A stretch of 45,039 nt of DNA from Gallionella sp. Its GTDB lineage: Bacteria; Pseudomonadota; Gammaproteobacteria; Burkholderiales; Gallionellaceae. Of this stretch, positions 8,719 through 17,559 are shown one piece after another (position 1 is the stretch's first letter; each line of letters begins with the position of its first letter). Location: assembly GCA_022340615.1 (NCBI GenBank), contig JAJDNO010000030.1, positions 105,624 to 150,662 on the forward strand, written 5' to 3'. The notes beneath the pieces were generated by a model. That model was not told the origin of the DNA and did not search any database. It worked only from the letters and a program-made list of their open reading frames with translations. Position numbers and translations under genes: made by a program.

Positions 8719-8728
8719 GGTTCGAACC
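8719..8728. repeat. Short palindrome in the tpx / MscS divergent gap
   Basis: GGTTCGAACC is a perfect 10-bp palindrome about 125 bp upstream of tpx and 110 bp upstream of the MscS-like start. The 8593-8838 gap holds no other recognisable signal apart from the AAGGAG ribosome site at 8825-8830. Operator function is speculative. Confidence 0.3.
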
Positions 8729-8838
8729 ATTACGGTTCAGCAAGTACAATAGGCAAGGTCTGCCAACTATTTTGCGGCAGCGCGACTGCAGGATTCGATG
8801 AATCGCGCCAGCGTTGGCGCAATCAAGGAGAAAATCAG

Positions 8839-9891
8839 ATGCATGAATTCTTTGCCCACTCACTATTTGGCAATGCGGTATCCGACTATCTTGCTTCGTT
8901 CGGCCTGTTTCTCGGCGGCATCGCGATCGTCTATGTATTTAAAAGATACGTGCTGGCCAGGCTGAAAAAATGGGCCAGCGCGACGGCAACCCGTGCCGAC
9001 GACTTGCTGGTTAAGGCCATCGAAAAGTCCGTAGTTCCGGCGGTTTACCTCGGCATCTTTTACATCTCGTTGCATACGCTGACTCTCTCGGAAGAGTTCA
9101 AAAGCGGCTTGAGAACCGCGGCGATCATCGCAGTCACCGTGCTGGCCGTCAGGGCGATCATTTCTGCGGTCAATATCGGGCTCGAATCGTACCTGAAAAC
9201 TTCAGTCCTTTCGGATGGCAGCGAAAAGCAGCTGAAGGGAATACGCGGACTGGTCAATTTCGCGATATGGGCCATCGCGCTGGTGTTCCTGCTGGACAAC
9301 ATGGGCGTCAAGATATCTGCCGTGGTTGCAGGACTGGGGGTCGGCGGCATCGCGGTTGCACTGGCCGCCCAGGCGGTGCTCGGCGACCTGTTCGGTTACT
9401 TCGTGATCTTCTTCGACAAACCATTCGAGATCGGCGATTTCATCGTCGTAGGCGACAAGATGGGTGCCGTGGAATATATCGGGATCAAGACCACCCGGAT
9501 CAGGGCAATCGGCGGCGAAATGCTGATTTTCTCGAACAAGGACCTGACCAATTCTCGAGTCCATAATTTCAAGAAGATGGAAAAGCGTAGAGTGGTTTTC
9601 AAACTGGGTGTGATCTACCAGACGGCTGCCGAAAAGCTGAAAGCGATCCCGTCTATCGTCAGGCGCATCATCGAAGACAAACAGGATGCCACTTTCGACC
9701 GCGGACATTTTGCGTCCTATGGCGACTTCAGCCTGAATTTTGAGTTCGTCTACTACGTGACCGGGGCGGACTACACCAAATACATGGATATACAGCAGGC
9801 AATCAACATGGATATTTTCGAAACGTTCGAGAAGCAGAAGATCGAGTTCGCATACCCGTCGCAGACGCTGTTCATCAACAAGGGGGATTAG
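8839..9891 (+). CDS. MscS-family mechanosensitive ion channel
   Basis: 350 residues: about four N-terminal membrane helices, then the MscS pore-lining helix and beta domain. The hallmark is VVAGLGVGGIAVALAAQAVLG followed by IFFDKPFEIGDFIVVGDKMG, with IGIKTTRIRAIGGEMLIFSNKDL in the beta domain. It is larger than E. coli MscS (286) because of extra N-terminal helices. ATG 8839 has AAGGAG 8 nt upstream; upstream in-frame codons are not conserved-looking. The inner-membrane channel would open on osmotic downshock. Convergent with the ClC gene, with a 24-bp gap. Confidence 0.94.
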   Translation: MHEFFAHSLFGNAVSDYLASFGLFLGGIAIVYVFKRYVLARLKKWASATATRADDLLVKAIEKSVVPAVYLGIFYISLHTLTLSEEFKSGLRTAAIIAVTVLAVRAIISAVNIGLESYLKTSVLSDGSEKQLKGIRGLVNFAIWAIALVFLLDNMGVKISAVVAGLGVGGIAVALAAQAVLGDLFGYFVIFFDKPFEIGDFIVVGDKMGAVEYIGIKTTRIRAIGGEMLIFSNKDLTNSRVHNFKKMEKRRVVFKLGVIYQTAAEKLKAIPSIVRRIIEDKQDATFDRGHFASYGDFSLNFEFVYYVTGADYTKYMDIQQAINMDIFETFEKQKIEFAYPSQTLFINKGD

Positions 9892-9915
9892 CAGCCCTCG
9901 CCGGCCGGCAAAGCG

Positions 9916-11259
9916 CTAGTCGGACTCGCGCTGTATGTACGCAGTCTGGGTGCCGACATCCTTCTTGGGGGGAGGCGGCCGGTAGATAAAATTCTCCGAC
10001 ATGGTGTGAAATATCGGTGTCGGGCAGATCAGGCGCGAGCAGGCTTTCGCGATGAACGCGGCGGCCATAAGCGGCAGGACCATTTCGTGGTTGTCGATCA
10101 TCTCCATCACGATCACGAACGCGGTGATCGGCGCCTGGGTAACGCCGGCGAAGTAAGCGACCATGCCAAGTATGATCGTTGCGCCCACCGGAACAGAGGA
10201 AAAGAGCGGCGCAATGTTGGAACCGATTCCCGCACCTGCTGAAAGCGTCGGCGCCATGATCCCGCCCGGGATACCGCTTACGTACGAGATCGCCGTTGCG
10301 ATCAATTTCAGTATGCCGTAGCTTTCCGGCAGCGTCGAATTGCCGTCGACCAGCGTTTTCGCCTCGATGTATCCGCTACCGTAGGTGTTATTTCCCGAAG
10401 CCAGCCCCACCAGCACCAGCAACAAGCCGCAGACAGCCGCAAATGCAACGGGATTGTCATGTATCCAATCGCCGACACGGCCCCGCAGCCCCTTGTTGAA
10501 TTCGATCAGCGTGCGGCTGAATATGCCGCCCAGCAACCCCCCGACGATTCCGCAAAATATCACCACATACCATTCCTTGCCGAAACCCATCGATTCCGAG
10601 GTGTGGCCGAAATAGGAATAATTCCCAAGCACGGCAAGCGAGGCAATCCCGGCAATGAGGACAGTCATCAGGATAGTGGTGCTGTTGTGTTCTTCGAAGG
10701 AGCGGCTCATCTCCTCGATCGCGAACACGATTCCGGCCAGCGGCGTATTGAAAGCGGCCGCCACGCCGGCGGCGGCACCGGCGAGAATCAGTCCTTTTTC
10801 CAGATCGTGCTTGGGGAAGCGGGCAAGACTGCCGAGTTTGTGCATGATGGATGCGCCGATCTGAACGGTGGGGCCTTCGCGTCCCACCGCAGTCCCGCAC
10901 ATCAGTCCAATGATTGTAAGCAGGATTTTCCCAACCGTCACACGCAGCGAAAGCACCTGCTCGCGCACTTTGCTGCTTTCTTTCGGATCCAGCGATGCAA
11001 TAACCTGGGGAATGCCGCTACCCTGCGAACCGGGAAAATACTTTCGGGTGATGTAGACGATCAGCGCGAGTCCGAGCGGGGTGACCAGCAATGGTAGAAA
11101 GGGCGAAATGACAAGCATCTTGTGAAACACGCTATTCGCCCACTCCGCAGCGATGGCAAACAGAATCGCAGCCAATCCCACGGTGACAGCTCCGCTCCAG
11201 AACACAAGGCGGCGCTTCCAATCCAGAATCAGACCCGGTTCCGGCAGCGGAAATTTCAT
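9916..11259 (-). CDS. ClC-family chloride channel / H+-Cl- antiporter
   Basis: 447 residues with the three ClC ion-pathway signatures: GSGIPQV, GREGPTVQIGA (with the gating Glu) and GGIMAPTLSAGAGIG. NTPLAGIVFAIEEM contains the Glu pair that corresponds to the internal proton-glutamate region of the E. coli antiporter, so an exchanger rather than a pure channel is plausible. There are about ten hydrophobic helices, no C-terminal CBS domains, and a short hydrophilic tail. ATG 11259 is the only sensible start. Possible partner of the convergent MscS gene in ion/osmotic balance, but that link is only positional. Confidence 0.94.
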   Translation of the reverse strand: MKFPLPEPGLILDWKRRLVFWSGAVTVGLAAILFAIAAEWANSVFHKMLVISPFLPLLVTPLGLALIVYITRKYFPGSQGSGIPQVIASLDPKESSKVREQVLSLRVTVGKILLTIIGLMCGTAVGREGPTVQIGASIMHKLGSLARFPKHDLEKGLILAGAAAGVAAAFNTPLAGIVFAIEEMSRSFEEHNSTTILMTVLIAGIASLAVLGNYSYFGHTSESMGFGKEWYVVIFCGIVGGLLGGIFSRTLIEFNKGLRGRVGDWIHDNPVAFAAVCGLLLVLVGLASGNNTYGSGYIEAKTLVDGNSTLPESYGILKLIATAISYVSGIPGGIMAPTLSAGAGIGSNIAPLFSSVPVGATIILGMVAYFAGVTQAPITAFVIVMEMIDNHEMVLPLMAAAFIAKACSRLICPTPIFHTMSENFIYRPPPPKKDVGTQTAYIQRESD

Positions 11260-11395
11260 CGGTTGTTACTCAAGGTTTCTGCTCAACACCAGTAATTGTC
11301 AATGCATCGATAGCTTTTGATTATACAGAATCCCGATCGGGAGGCGACACCGCACCCGGATTTATTTTCCGGGCAAGCGGCATACGGCAATCCGC

Positions 11396-12058
11396 CTATC
11401 TGCGCCGTCCCTTTTTGGAACAGGTGACGGAGACGATGTTCAGCGTATCGCGGTCAAAAGCCAGGCTGACCGGCTTGATCGTGCATTTCTGCCTGGCAGG
11501 TATGGTCTTGATGGACACGCTGTAATCGCTGCCATCGGGCAGGCGTACAGCGGGAAAAACGAATTTCCCGTTGCCAGCGATCGTCAGGTCGTTTGCCCCG
11601 TTCAGCTGCAATACCAGCTCTTTGCCCTTGCCCTTGCCGGCAAGTCCGGCGACGGTTCCGCCGACTGCAAACGTAACGGTGGTACAGGTAACCGTGACGT
11701 TGCTGATGTTCGCATTGACCATTTTGCCGGAGCCCTTATCGACCTTGCAGGTCTGTTTGACCGGCGCGGACGGCGAAGCCTTGACTGAAACGGTATAGGT
11801 GCTGCCCCTGGCCAGCGTTCTGGGGAAGCTGAATTTTCCGTTGGCGCTGACCGGCAGGTCGTTCGAACCGTTGAGCTGAAGGACCAGTCCGCTGCCGGGC
11901 AGCCCTGCAACCGAACCGCCTACAGTATGCGGAACCGGCGGTGGTGGCGGTGGCGGCTTGGGTGCCGGCTTTGCCTGCTCGCTTTCGCCGCAACCCGCAA
12001 GTACGGCAATCATCGCCGCCATCCATACCGCTTGCGCCGTTCCTGTAAGCTTTGCCAT
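11396..12058 (-). CDS. Lipoprotein with two tandem beta-type repeats
   Basis: 220 residues. Lipobox AVLAGC (Cys23), then a proline run (about 35-42) and two repeats of about 85 residues. Each begins VGGxVAGLxG, continues LVLQLNGxNDLxxxxNGKF and xYxVSxK, and ends in a Cys pair (QTCKV...VTVTC; QKCTI...VSVTC). The repeat is seen in many proteobacterial surface proteins and is probably an immunoglobulin-like beta sandwich with a disulfide. The AAGGAG site before ATG 12058 fixes the start; the longer upstream frame should be ignored. Likely an outer-membrane or periplasmic surface protein of unknown role. Confidence 0.8.
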   Translation of the reverse strand: MAKLTGTAQAVWMAAMIAVLAGCGESEQAKPAPKPPPPPPPVPHTVGGSVAGLPGSGLVLQLNGSNDLPVSANGKFSFPRTLARGSTYTVSVKASPSAPVKQTCKVDKGSGKMVNANISNVTVTCTTVTFAVGGTVAGLAGKGKGKELVLQLNGANDLTIAGNGKFVFPAVRLPDGSDYSVSIKTIPARQKCTIKPVSLAFDRDTLNIVSVTCSKKGRRR

Positions 12059-12193
12059 CTCTCGCTCCTTGTCGTTCATTTCACCGCACACAGGTGAAGT
12101 TTGTATTTCGTTCGCCAGCCATGCCGCCAGGACACACGAAACTTCATGACGAGCGAGATTGTACACAAATTTGCACGGGCGATTTGCCGTGGG

Positions 12194-13456
12194 TTATGCA
12201 GGCTCGGCCTCGATCGCGGCGATGGCCGTTCTGTGTGATGAATACACGAGGGCGACTGCATTGAAGGCCAGATAAACCAGATAGCTGACAACATACAGCC
12301 AGGCGGTGCGTTCCAGCGTCATCCCGTCGGCAAACAGCCACAGCAATAGCGCATAAAGCGGAAGCGACAATATCTCCCCCGCCATGATCAACCGGGTGCG
12401 ATGCGCTGAGAACAGCCCGAACAGGAACAGCCACGATGCGATGCGTATCCAGCTGCCCAGCATGATCAGCGCGGCGGCCTGATTGCTCACCACAAACCGT
12501 GTGTCATACAGAAGCGCCAGCATGAAACGCTGGTTGAGATAGATCAGCAGCAGGAAAAAAGCCGCCGGGATCAGCACCACCAAACCGGCGCGCAGCATTT
12601 CGCGGCTGAATCGCGCCGAACCGTAAGTGCTGCTGAAACGCGGCAGAAAGATCAGCGACAGCACACCCGCCGCGGTGGCGGTCACCCACTCGGTGGATCG
12701 CCACAACGCCTGCAGGAATCCGACGTCATTCCATGAAATCGAACCAGACAGTATGCTGCGCACAAGCAGCATGGACACTGGGCTCATGATGCCGATGGCC
12801 AGGCCCACCGGCACGAACTTCACCAGCTTGCGGTAATATTCCCTGCCTTGTTCATCCCGAGGTTGCCGGAGTTTTTGCAGATAATGCCAGATTGCCAGAC
12901 CCAGCACGGCCAGCAACAGCGTCTGTGTCCATATCAGACCGCGCAGCGAAATGCCGAACCATGCACTCGCCGCAACCAGCAGCAGTATCATGCTGCCCAG
13001 CAATGCCAGTATCAGCATGCGTTGCTGCATGTGTTTGCCCAGCCAGTAAGCGTTGAGCGTGGCTGGAATGACCGTGATGCAGCCGGCCAGTGCCGCCAGC
13101 ACGAACAGTCCGGTTTCGATCCTGCCGCGCGTCAGCCAGACCGCCAGTTCCGGGGAAGCCACCGCCACCAGCAGCGCGACGGCCAGCGAGGTGCCCAGAC
13201 CCAGCCTGAGTGCATTCCGCAACAGACAGCGCTCGTCGCGTACCATGTCCACCTGCGCGACGAGCACCGTCAGGCCCTGCAACACTCCTGCCATCGTTAC
13301 TGCGCTGACCAGTTCAACCACCGACTGCAGTTGTGCCCAGAGTGCCACCATGGTTGGTCCGCCCGCCAGCGCCAGCACCTTGTCCAGCCCGGCGCGACCA
13401 ATAAGGTCGACGAATATGATGGCGAAAGCAGCCAGCACGCTATTGATCGAAGTCAA
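12194..13456 (-). CDS. Polysaccharide flippase-like (MATE/MOP superfamily) membrane protein
   Basis: About 420 residues with roughly 12 hydrophobic helices and few soluble segments, consistent with lipopolysaccharide or polysaccharide exporters of the MOP superfamily. Recognisable stretches are FVPVGLAIGIMSPVSMLLVR, LQALWRSTEWVTATAAGVLS and LIFLPRFSSTYGS. I chose TTG 13456 because an AAGGGG site sits 5 nt upstream and the protein then begins at the first helix. A longer frame upstream would add a hydrophilic Arg-rich stretch unlike the family. No glycosyltransferases are nearby, so the substrate cannot be inferred. Confidence 0.75.
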   Translation of the reverse strand: MTSINSVLAAFAIIFVDLIGRAGLDKVLALAGGPTMVALWAQLQSVVELVSAVTMAGVLQGLTVLVAQVDMVRDERCLLRNALRLGLGTSLAVALLVAVASPELAVWLTRGRIETGLFVLAALAGCITVIPATLNAYWLGKHMQQRMLILALLGSMILLLVAASAWFGISLRGLIWTQTLLLAVLGLAIWHYLQKLRQPRDEQGREYYRKLVKFVPVGLAIGIMSPVSMLLVRSILSGSISWNDVGFLQALWRSTEWVTATAAGVLSLIFLPRFSSTYGSARFSREMLRAGLVVLIPAAFFLLLIYLNQRFMLALLYDTRFVVSNQAAALIMLGSWIRIASWLFLFGLFSAHRTRLIMAGEILSLPLYALLLWLFADGMTLERTAWLYVVSYLVYLAFNAVALVYSSHRTAIAAIEAEPA

Positions 13457-13703
13457 CTCATCCCCTTGTCGCTTACCCTGAAAAGTTCGAAACCTGCCTT
13501 CCGTTTTGCAACGCGGCAGTGGATTTTTTCCGATGATATACCGCGCCCGACGCCAGTAAAAATCATTACCGCACATCGACATGATCGCTTCACGCACTGA
13601 ACGCCAATATCGCCTCGGAATCATGCCGTTCTGGCGGATAGTGATAACATGCGCCGGAGCAACACCGGCGCATACTTGTCAGCGGCAATCCCGGTTCGCG
13701 CGT

Positions 13704-13709
13704 TATACT
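13704..13709 (+). promoter_or_regulatory. Possible -10 element of the secreted RGD-rich protein gene
   Basis: TATACT lies 25 bp before the ATG at 13734. No convincing -35 is found at 16-18 bp, so this is a weak call. Confidence 0.3.
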
Positions 13710-13733
13710 GCCTGCAATACTGAAAGGAAAATC

Positions 13734-14189
13734 ATGAAGACAATATCAGTTGCAATATTTGCCGTGCTGGCGCTCGCCAGCCTGCCGGCCCGTGCCGGAA
13801 CGCCGATCATCAACCTGAGTATAGGCGGTGAAATCAGCCCGGGTGTCTATGGCCAGGTACAGTTCGGCAATGCCCCCCCGCCAGCAGTCATCAATACCCG
13901 GCCGATGATAGTCGCCCCCGGATCGCGCGACCAAATGGCGGAGCCGATGTATTTGCATGTGCCTCCGGGTCACGCAAAGCACTGGTCTAAGTATTGCCAT
14001 CGCTACCACGCCTGCAATCGTCCCGTTTACTTCGTGAAAGAGGGCCGCTACCAGCCCCGCGACCGCCATCGCGATGAATACCGTGACGGCGACCGCGGCC
14101 ATGACCGCAGGGACGAGGGATACCCGGGCAGGGATCGCGGTGATCGCGGTGATCGCGGTGACCGGGGTGACGATGATCGCGGCGACTGA
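13734..14189 (+). CDS. Small secreted protein with charged Arg/Asp/Gly repeat tail
   Basis: 151 residues from ATG 13734 (AAAGGA upstream). The signal peptide is cleaved near ARA-GTP (about residue 22). The middle part is Pro/Gly/His-rich, with GHAKHWSKYCHRYHACNRPVYFV (first to last residue of this run about 81-103) carrying two Cys and several His. After about residue 105 the protein becomes an almost pure Arg/Asp/Gly tail with GDR units repeated. At DNA level these are 9-bp copies of a GATCGCGGT-type unit at about 14137-14165. Similar YxxQ/DRxxRD-type periplasmic proteins occur in betaproteobacteria but have no known function. A strong terminator follows. Confidence 0.75.
   Translation: MKTISVAIFAVLALASLPARAGTPIINLSIGGEISPGVYGQVQFGNAPPPAVINTRPMIVAPGSRDQMAEPMYLHVPPGHAKHWSKYCHRYHACNRPVYFVKEGRYQPRDRHRDEYRDGDRGHDRRDEGYPGRDRGDRGDRGDRGDDDRGD
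14137..14165 (+). repeat. 9-bp tandem repeat inside the charged tail
   Basis: Three to four near-identical copies of GATCGCGGT encode Asp-Arg-Gly. Copy number could vary by slippage without shifting the frame. Confidence 0.7.
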
Positions 14190-14225
14190 GAAACGCGCCC
14201 GCATCATTTGCAATCCCTGAGACGA

Positions 14226-14256
14226 CAAGGCCAGCTCGATGCTGGCCTTGTGTTTT
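14226..14256 (+). terminator. Rho-independent terminator
   Basis: A perfect 10-bp stem CAAGGCCAGC/GCTGGCCTTG with a 5-nt loop is followed by TGTTTT. It lies 36 bp after the secreted-protein stop and ahead of the convergent GTPase gene. Confidence 0.85.
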
Positions 14257-14299
14257 GTGACTCCTCGCGGCCTGCCCGACGCAGCACCGAACCATGAAT

Positions 14300-15175
14300 T
14301 CAATCCGGCTGCTCCCCGGCAAGGTGGGCAGTCTGCGTGCCGGGCACTTCCAGGCTGATGCGGCCCAGTTTGCCGCTGCGATATTCGGTCAGCAATATCA
14401 TCGCCGCTTTTTCCAGATCCGGTTCTCCACCCCGACCTTTCTGCAGGCAACCGCGTTTTCGCGCAATGGCTTCGATTACGTCCACGCCGTCCATGCCGGC
14501 CTCGGCAAACCCGAACCGGGCAGCAAGCAGGCCGGGATAACGCGCGAGCAGTGTGGCGGCGAGAAATTCGGCGACCTCTTCTTCGTTGACGGCATTGCGG
14601 CCGATCGCGTGTATCGTGGCGAGCATCAGTCCGTCTTCCGGGTTTTCGATCTTGGGCCACAGCAGGCCGGGAGAATCAGTCACGGTCATATGATCGTTCA
14701 GCTTGTGGCTCTGCTGCGACTTGGTTACCGCGGGTTCGTCACCGACGCTGGCGACGCGGCGCTTCAGCAGCATGTTCATCAGCGTGGATTTGCCGACATT
14801 GGGAATGCCCATGATCATCATGCGCAACGGCTTGTGCGTGCTGTCGCGATGCGGCGCGAGCGGCTGGCACAGGTTAGGCACCCGTGCGGCGTCGTTTGCA
14901 TTCTTGCAGCTCAGCGCGACAGCCTTGACACCCGGCTGCCTGTTGAAATGGTTCAGCCAGGCCCTGGTGACTTCCGGATCGGCAAGATCGGCCTTGTTGA
15001 GTATCTTCAGGCAGGGGCGCTGGCGGTGCAGGCGCAGTTCCGTGATCATCGGATTGCAGCTTGCCTCGGGCAGGCGCGCATCCAGCACCTCGATGACCAC
15101 ATCGGTGAACTCCATCGTTTCGGCGGCTTTCCGGCGCGCCGAGGTCATGTGACCGGGAAACCACTGAATAGACAT
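14300..15175 (-). CDS. ylqF: YlqF/RbgA-type circularly permuted ribosome-biogenesis GTPase
   Basis: 291 residues starting MSIQWFPGHMTSARRK, the characteristic YlqF N-terminus. G motifs are permuted: NKADL (G4, about 61) comes before GIPNVGKST (G1, about 127) and DSPGLLWP (G3, about 170). This order defines the YlqF/YawG family that assists large-subunit ribosome maturation. The C-terminal helical domain ends in ISLEVPGTQ. ATG 15175 is preferred over an in-frame TTG two codons upstream. The ribosome site is weak. Confidence 0.93.
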   Translation of the reverse strand: MSIQWFPGHMTSARRKAAETMEFTDVVIEVLDARLPEASCNPMITELRLHRQRPCLKILNKADLADPEVTRAWLNHFNRQPGVKAVALSCKNANDAARVPNLCQPLAPHRDSTHKPLRMMIMGIPNVGKSTLMNMLLKRRVASVGDEPAVTKSQQSHKLNDHMTVTDSPGLLWPKIENPEDGLMLATIHAIGRNAVNEEEVAEFLAATLLARYPGLLAARFGFAEAGMDGVDVIEAIARKRGCLQKGRGGEPDLEKAAMILLTEYRSGKLGRISLEVPGTQTAHLAGEQPD

Positions 15176-15266
15176 TGACAATTGGTTTTATGAATGAAGG
15201 CGGATTTTACCCCGGACGACCGGCTCTCACTTCAATAAAATCCCGCAAAACGGTTTCGCAAATGAA

Positions 15267-15983
15267 TCAGTCTGGCTTCAACAATGCCAGTTGCGCATCG
15301 TCAAGATAGCACCATTCGCCTTCCGCCAGCCCGAGCTGGTCGAGTCTTAATCCGCCTATCTGCGTGCGCCGCAGCGCAACGCAATGGTTGCCGGCGGCAG
15401 CCAGCATGCGTTTGACCTGGTGGTATTTGCCCTGCTCCAGCACGATCTCGATCAGGTGGGCATCGACCGCGCGGCAGGTCGATGCCGCAAGCGGTGCGGG
15501 TTCATCATGAAGTTTTACACCGGACAATAATCCTGCAAGCAGTTCCGGGGTAACCGGGTCATGCGTGGTCGCCTGGTAGACCTTCGGAACGTGCCGTCTG
15601 GGCGATGACTGTGCGTGGATGAACGGCCCGTCGTCCGACATCAGCAACAGGCCGGTGGTGTCATGGTCGAGACGTCCCACCGGTTGCACGTCACGGCGGG
15701 CGAATTGTTCCGGCAGGATGGTCAGCACGCCGGGATGGTGGCTGGCCTTTCTGGAACATTCGAAACCGGCCGGCTTGTTCAGCGCGATATAGACATGCTC
15801 ACGGTACAGCCACGGCTCGCCAAAAACAGTGAACACCAGTCCGGCGGTCTCGATTGGCATGCGGCTGTCGGTGATGACCTGTCCCGAGATGCAGACCTCG
15901 CCGTCCGCGACAAGTTCGCCGCACCACTTGCGTGTGCCAAAGCCTTGCGTCTGCAGAATACGATCCAGCGTCATTTTGCCCAT
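15267..15983 (-). CDS. rsuA: 16S rRNA pseudouridine(516) synthase
   Basis: 238 residues: an N-terminal S4 RNA-binding domain (about 4-60) and a RsuA/RluB-type catalytic domain. The catalytic Asp is in VGRLDHDTTGLLLMSDDG, followed by HVPKVYQAT and EGKYHQVKRM-like QGKYHQVKRMLAAAGNH, both standard. Length and motif spacing match RsuA rather than RluB/E/F. The start may be ATG 15983 or ATG 15974 three codons later. It modifies a single uridine in helix 18 of 16S rRNA. Confidence 0.92.
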   Translation of the reverse strand: MGKMTLDRILQTQGFGTRKWCGELVADGEVCISGQVITDSRMPIETAGLVFTVFGEPWLYREHVYIALNKPAGFECSRKASHHPGVLTILPEQFARRDVQPVGRLDHDTTGLLLMSDDGPFIHAQSSPRRHVPKVYQATTHDPVTPELLAGLLSGVKLHDEPAPLAASTCRAVDAHLIEIVLEQGKYHQVKRMLAAAGNHCVALRRTQIGGLRLDQLGLAEGEWCYLDDAQLALLKPD

Positions 15984-16096
15984 TGCCCGACTTTAGCAGA
16001 ACAGCCATGCGACGATGTAGCGTTTGCGCATCTGTCCGGAAGCAACTGATAAAGGACCTGGTTTCACAATTTCCGTGCTGACGTTAAGATGATCCC

Positions 16097-17554
16097 ATGA
16101 GTCACCTGCTCCCCCTTTCTCGCGTCACCAAGCTGGTTGGCATATCCCGCCATGCCTTGCAGGAAATGATACGCAGCGGTGCGCTGGATACCTTCGACGG
16201 CATGGTCGATCTGAACGAGTTGCTGCGTGCCTTTCCCGACACCCGGTGGGAGGATGATGCGGAATACCGCCGCGTAACCGAGATCAAGGAAAAAGCCTTC
16301 GGCAAACGCGTGTTCGAGCGTGCGCTGCCGGACAAGGAAGTCTTGTCGGCGCGCCTGATCGAGTTGGGCAACGAGTATGCCGCCGCGAAGGCGCTGCTGA
16401 TGCATTACAGCCAGACGTTGTCGTGGCTGGACGAGAAGATCGATGAGATCGAGGAGGAAGGTCAAAGCAGGGAAACCCGCAACGCTCTGCACAGGCTGCG
16501 TGCATTCATCGTGCGCCATTTGGCCGAAATGCCGCCGGATGCGGCTAAAGTGCAGGCAGTCATCGCACAGGAAAGGATACTCAGGATCATGTCGGCTCAA
16601 GTCACCATACAGCCCAGCGGCCACGAATTTACCGTCGAGGGCAATGACACGCTACTGGAAGGCGCGCTGCGTGCCGGTGTGTCGCTGAACTACGGTTGCA
16701 GCAACGGAAATTGCGGAGAATGCCGCGCCCGGCTGATATCCGGCGAAGTCAAGAAGGTCCATGCCCATGACTATGTGCTGAGCCAGGCCGAGAAGGATGC
16801 AGGCGTGATCCTGATGTGCTCATGCGCGGCGGTGAACGACGTGGTGATCGAAGCCGGCGTGGCCGGCGCAAAGGACATTCCGGAACAGCAACTGGAGGCC
16901 AGGGTCAAGGCGGTGGAAGTGTTCAATCCGCAGGTGGCCGCGCTGCATCTGCTCGCGCCGCGCAGCCAGCGACTGCATTTTCTTGCCGGACAGTCGATCC
17001 GCCTGTCGGCGCAGGACGCAAGCGGCGAATATGCGGTTGCCAGCTGTCCGTGCGAGGAACGGCACATCGAAATCCAGATATCGCGCAAGCCGGACGATGC
17101 TTTTGCGGAGCTGCTTTTCGGCGGCCTGAAAGCGCAGGACATTGTCGAGGTAACGGGCCCCTACGGCGAATTCGTGCTGGAAGACGATTCCACCCGCCCG
17201 CTGATCTTCGTGGCATTCGGGGTGGGTTTCGCGCCGGTCAAGAGCCTGGTCCAGCACGCGATGTCTCTCGATCTGGCCGAATCGATAGATCTGCACTGGC
17301 TGGCTGACGAGGCTGGGCACTACCAGAACAACCTGTGCCGCGCCTGGGCAGATGCGCTGGATAATTTCACCTACATTCCGCACGCTCAGACATCCGACGC
17401 CGAAACGGCGCTGGCCGGTATCGTCCGTGATTACCCCGACCTGCAGCGCTTCGACGTTTACGCGGTCGGCAACGCTGCCCAACTCAAGATCGCGAGGGAC
17501 CTGTTCCTGAAACAGGGCCTGCAGGAACAGTACTGGCGCGAATACGTTTGCTAG
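16097..17554 (+). CDS. Fusion: HTH-like N-terminal domain + [2Fe-2S] ferredoxin + FAD/NAD(P)H reductase
   Basis: 485 residues. Residues 1-45 (LSRVTKLVGISRHALQEMIRSGAL) look like a MerR/excisionase-type helix-turn-helix, followed by a helical, coiled-coil-like region (about 45-160). From Met165 the sequence is a standard reductase of the CDP-6-deoxy-glucoseen-reductase / phenol-hydroxylase-reductase type. That part has a plant-type ferredoxin with CSNGNCGEC and a distal LMCSC, then an FAD-binding barrel (GQSIRLS) and an NAD domain (FGVGFAPVKSLVQHA; YAVGNAAQLK). Known enzymes of this type end near 340 residues and begin where Met165 lies here. That Met has a weak AGGA upstream, so a short isoform is possible. 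Electron partner unknown. Confidence 0.88.
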   Translation: MSHLLPLSRVTKLVGISRHALQEMIRSGALDTFDGMVDLNELLRAFPDTRWEDDAEYRRVTEIKEKAFGKRVFERALPDKEVLSARLIELGNEYAAAKALLMHYSQTLSWLDEKIDEIEEEGQSRETRNALHRLRAFIVRHLAEMPPDAAKVQAVIAQERILRIMSAQVTIQPSGHEFTVEGNDTLLEGALRAGVSLNYGCSNGNCGECRARLISGEVKKVHAHDYVLSQAEKDAGVILMCSCAAVNDVVIEAGVAGAKDIPEQQLEARVKAVEVFNPQVAALHLLAPRSQRLHFLAGQSIRLSAQDASGEYAVASCPCEERHIEIQISRKPDDAFAELLFGGLKAQDIVEVTGPYGEFVLEDDSTRPLIFVAFGVGFAPVKSLVQHAMSLDLAESIDLHWLADEAGHYQNNLCRAWADALDNFTYIPHAQTSDAETALAGIVRDYPDLQRFDVYAVGNAAQLKIARDLFLKQGLQEQYWREYVC

Positions 17555-17559
17555 GCAGG

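Noticed and set aside
12848..13600. Plus-strand open frame of 250 codons opposite the flippase-like gene
   Set aside because: Gln/His-rich translation without domains; the minus strand has the membrane-protein pattern and a ribosome site.
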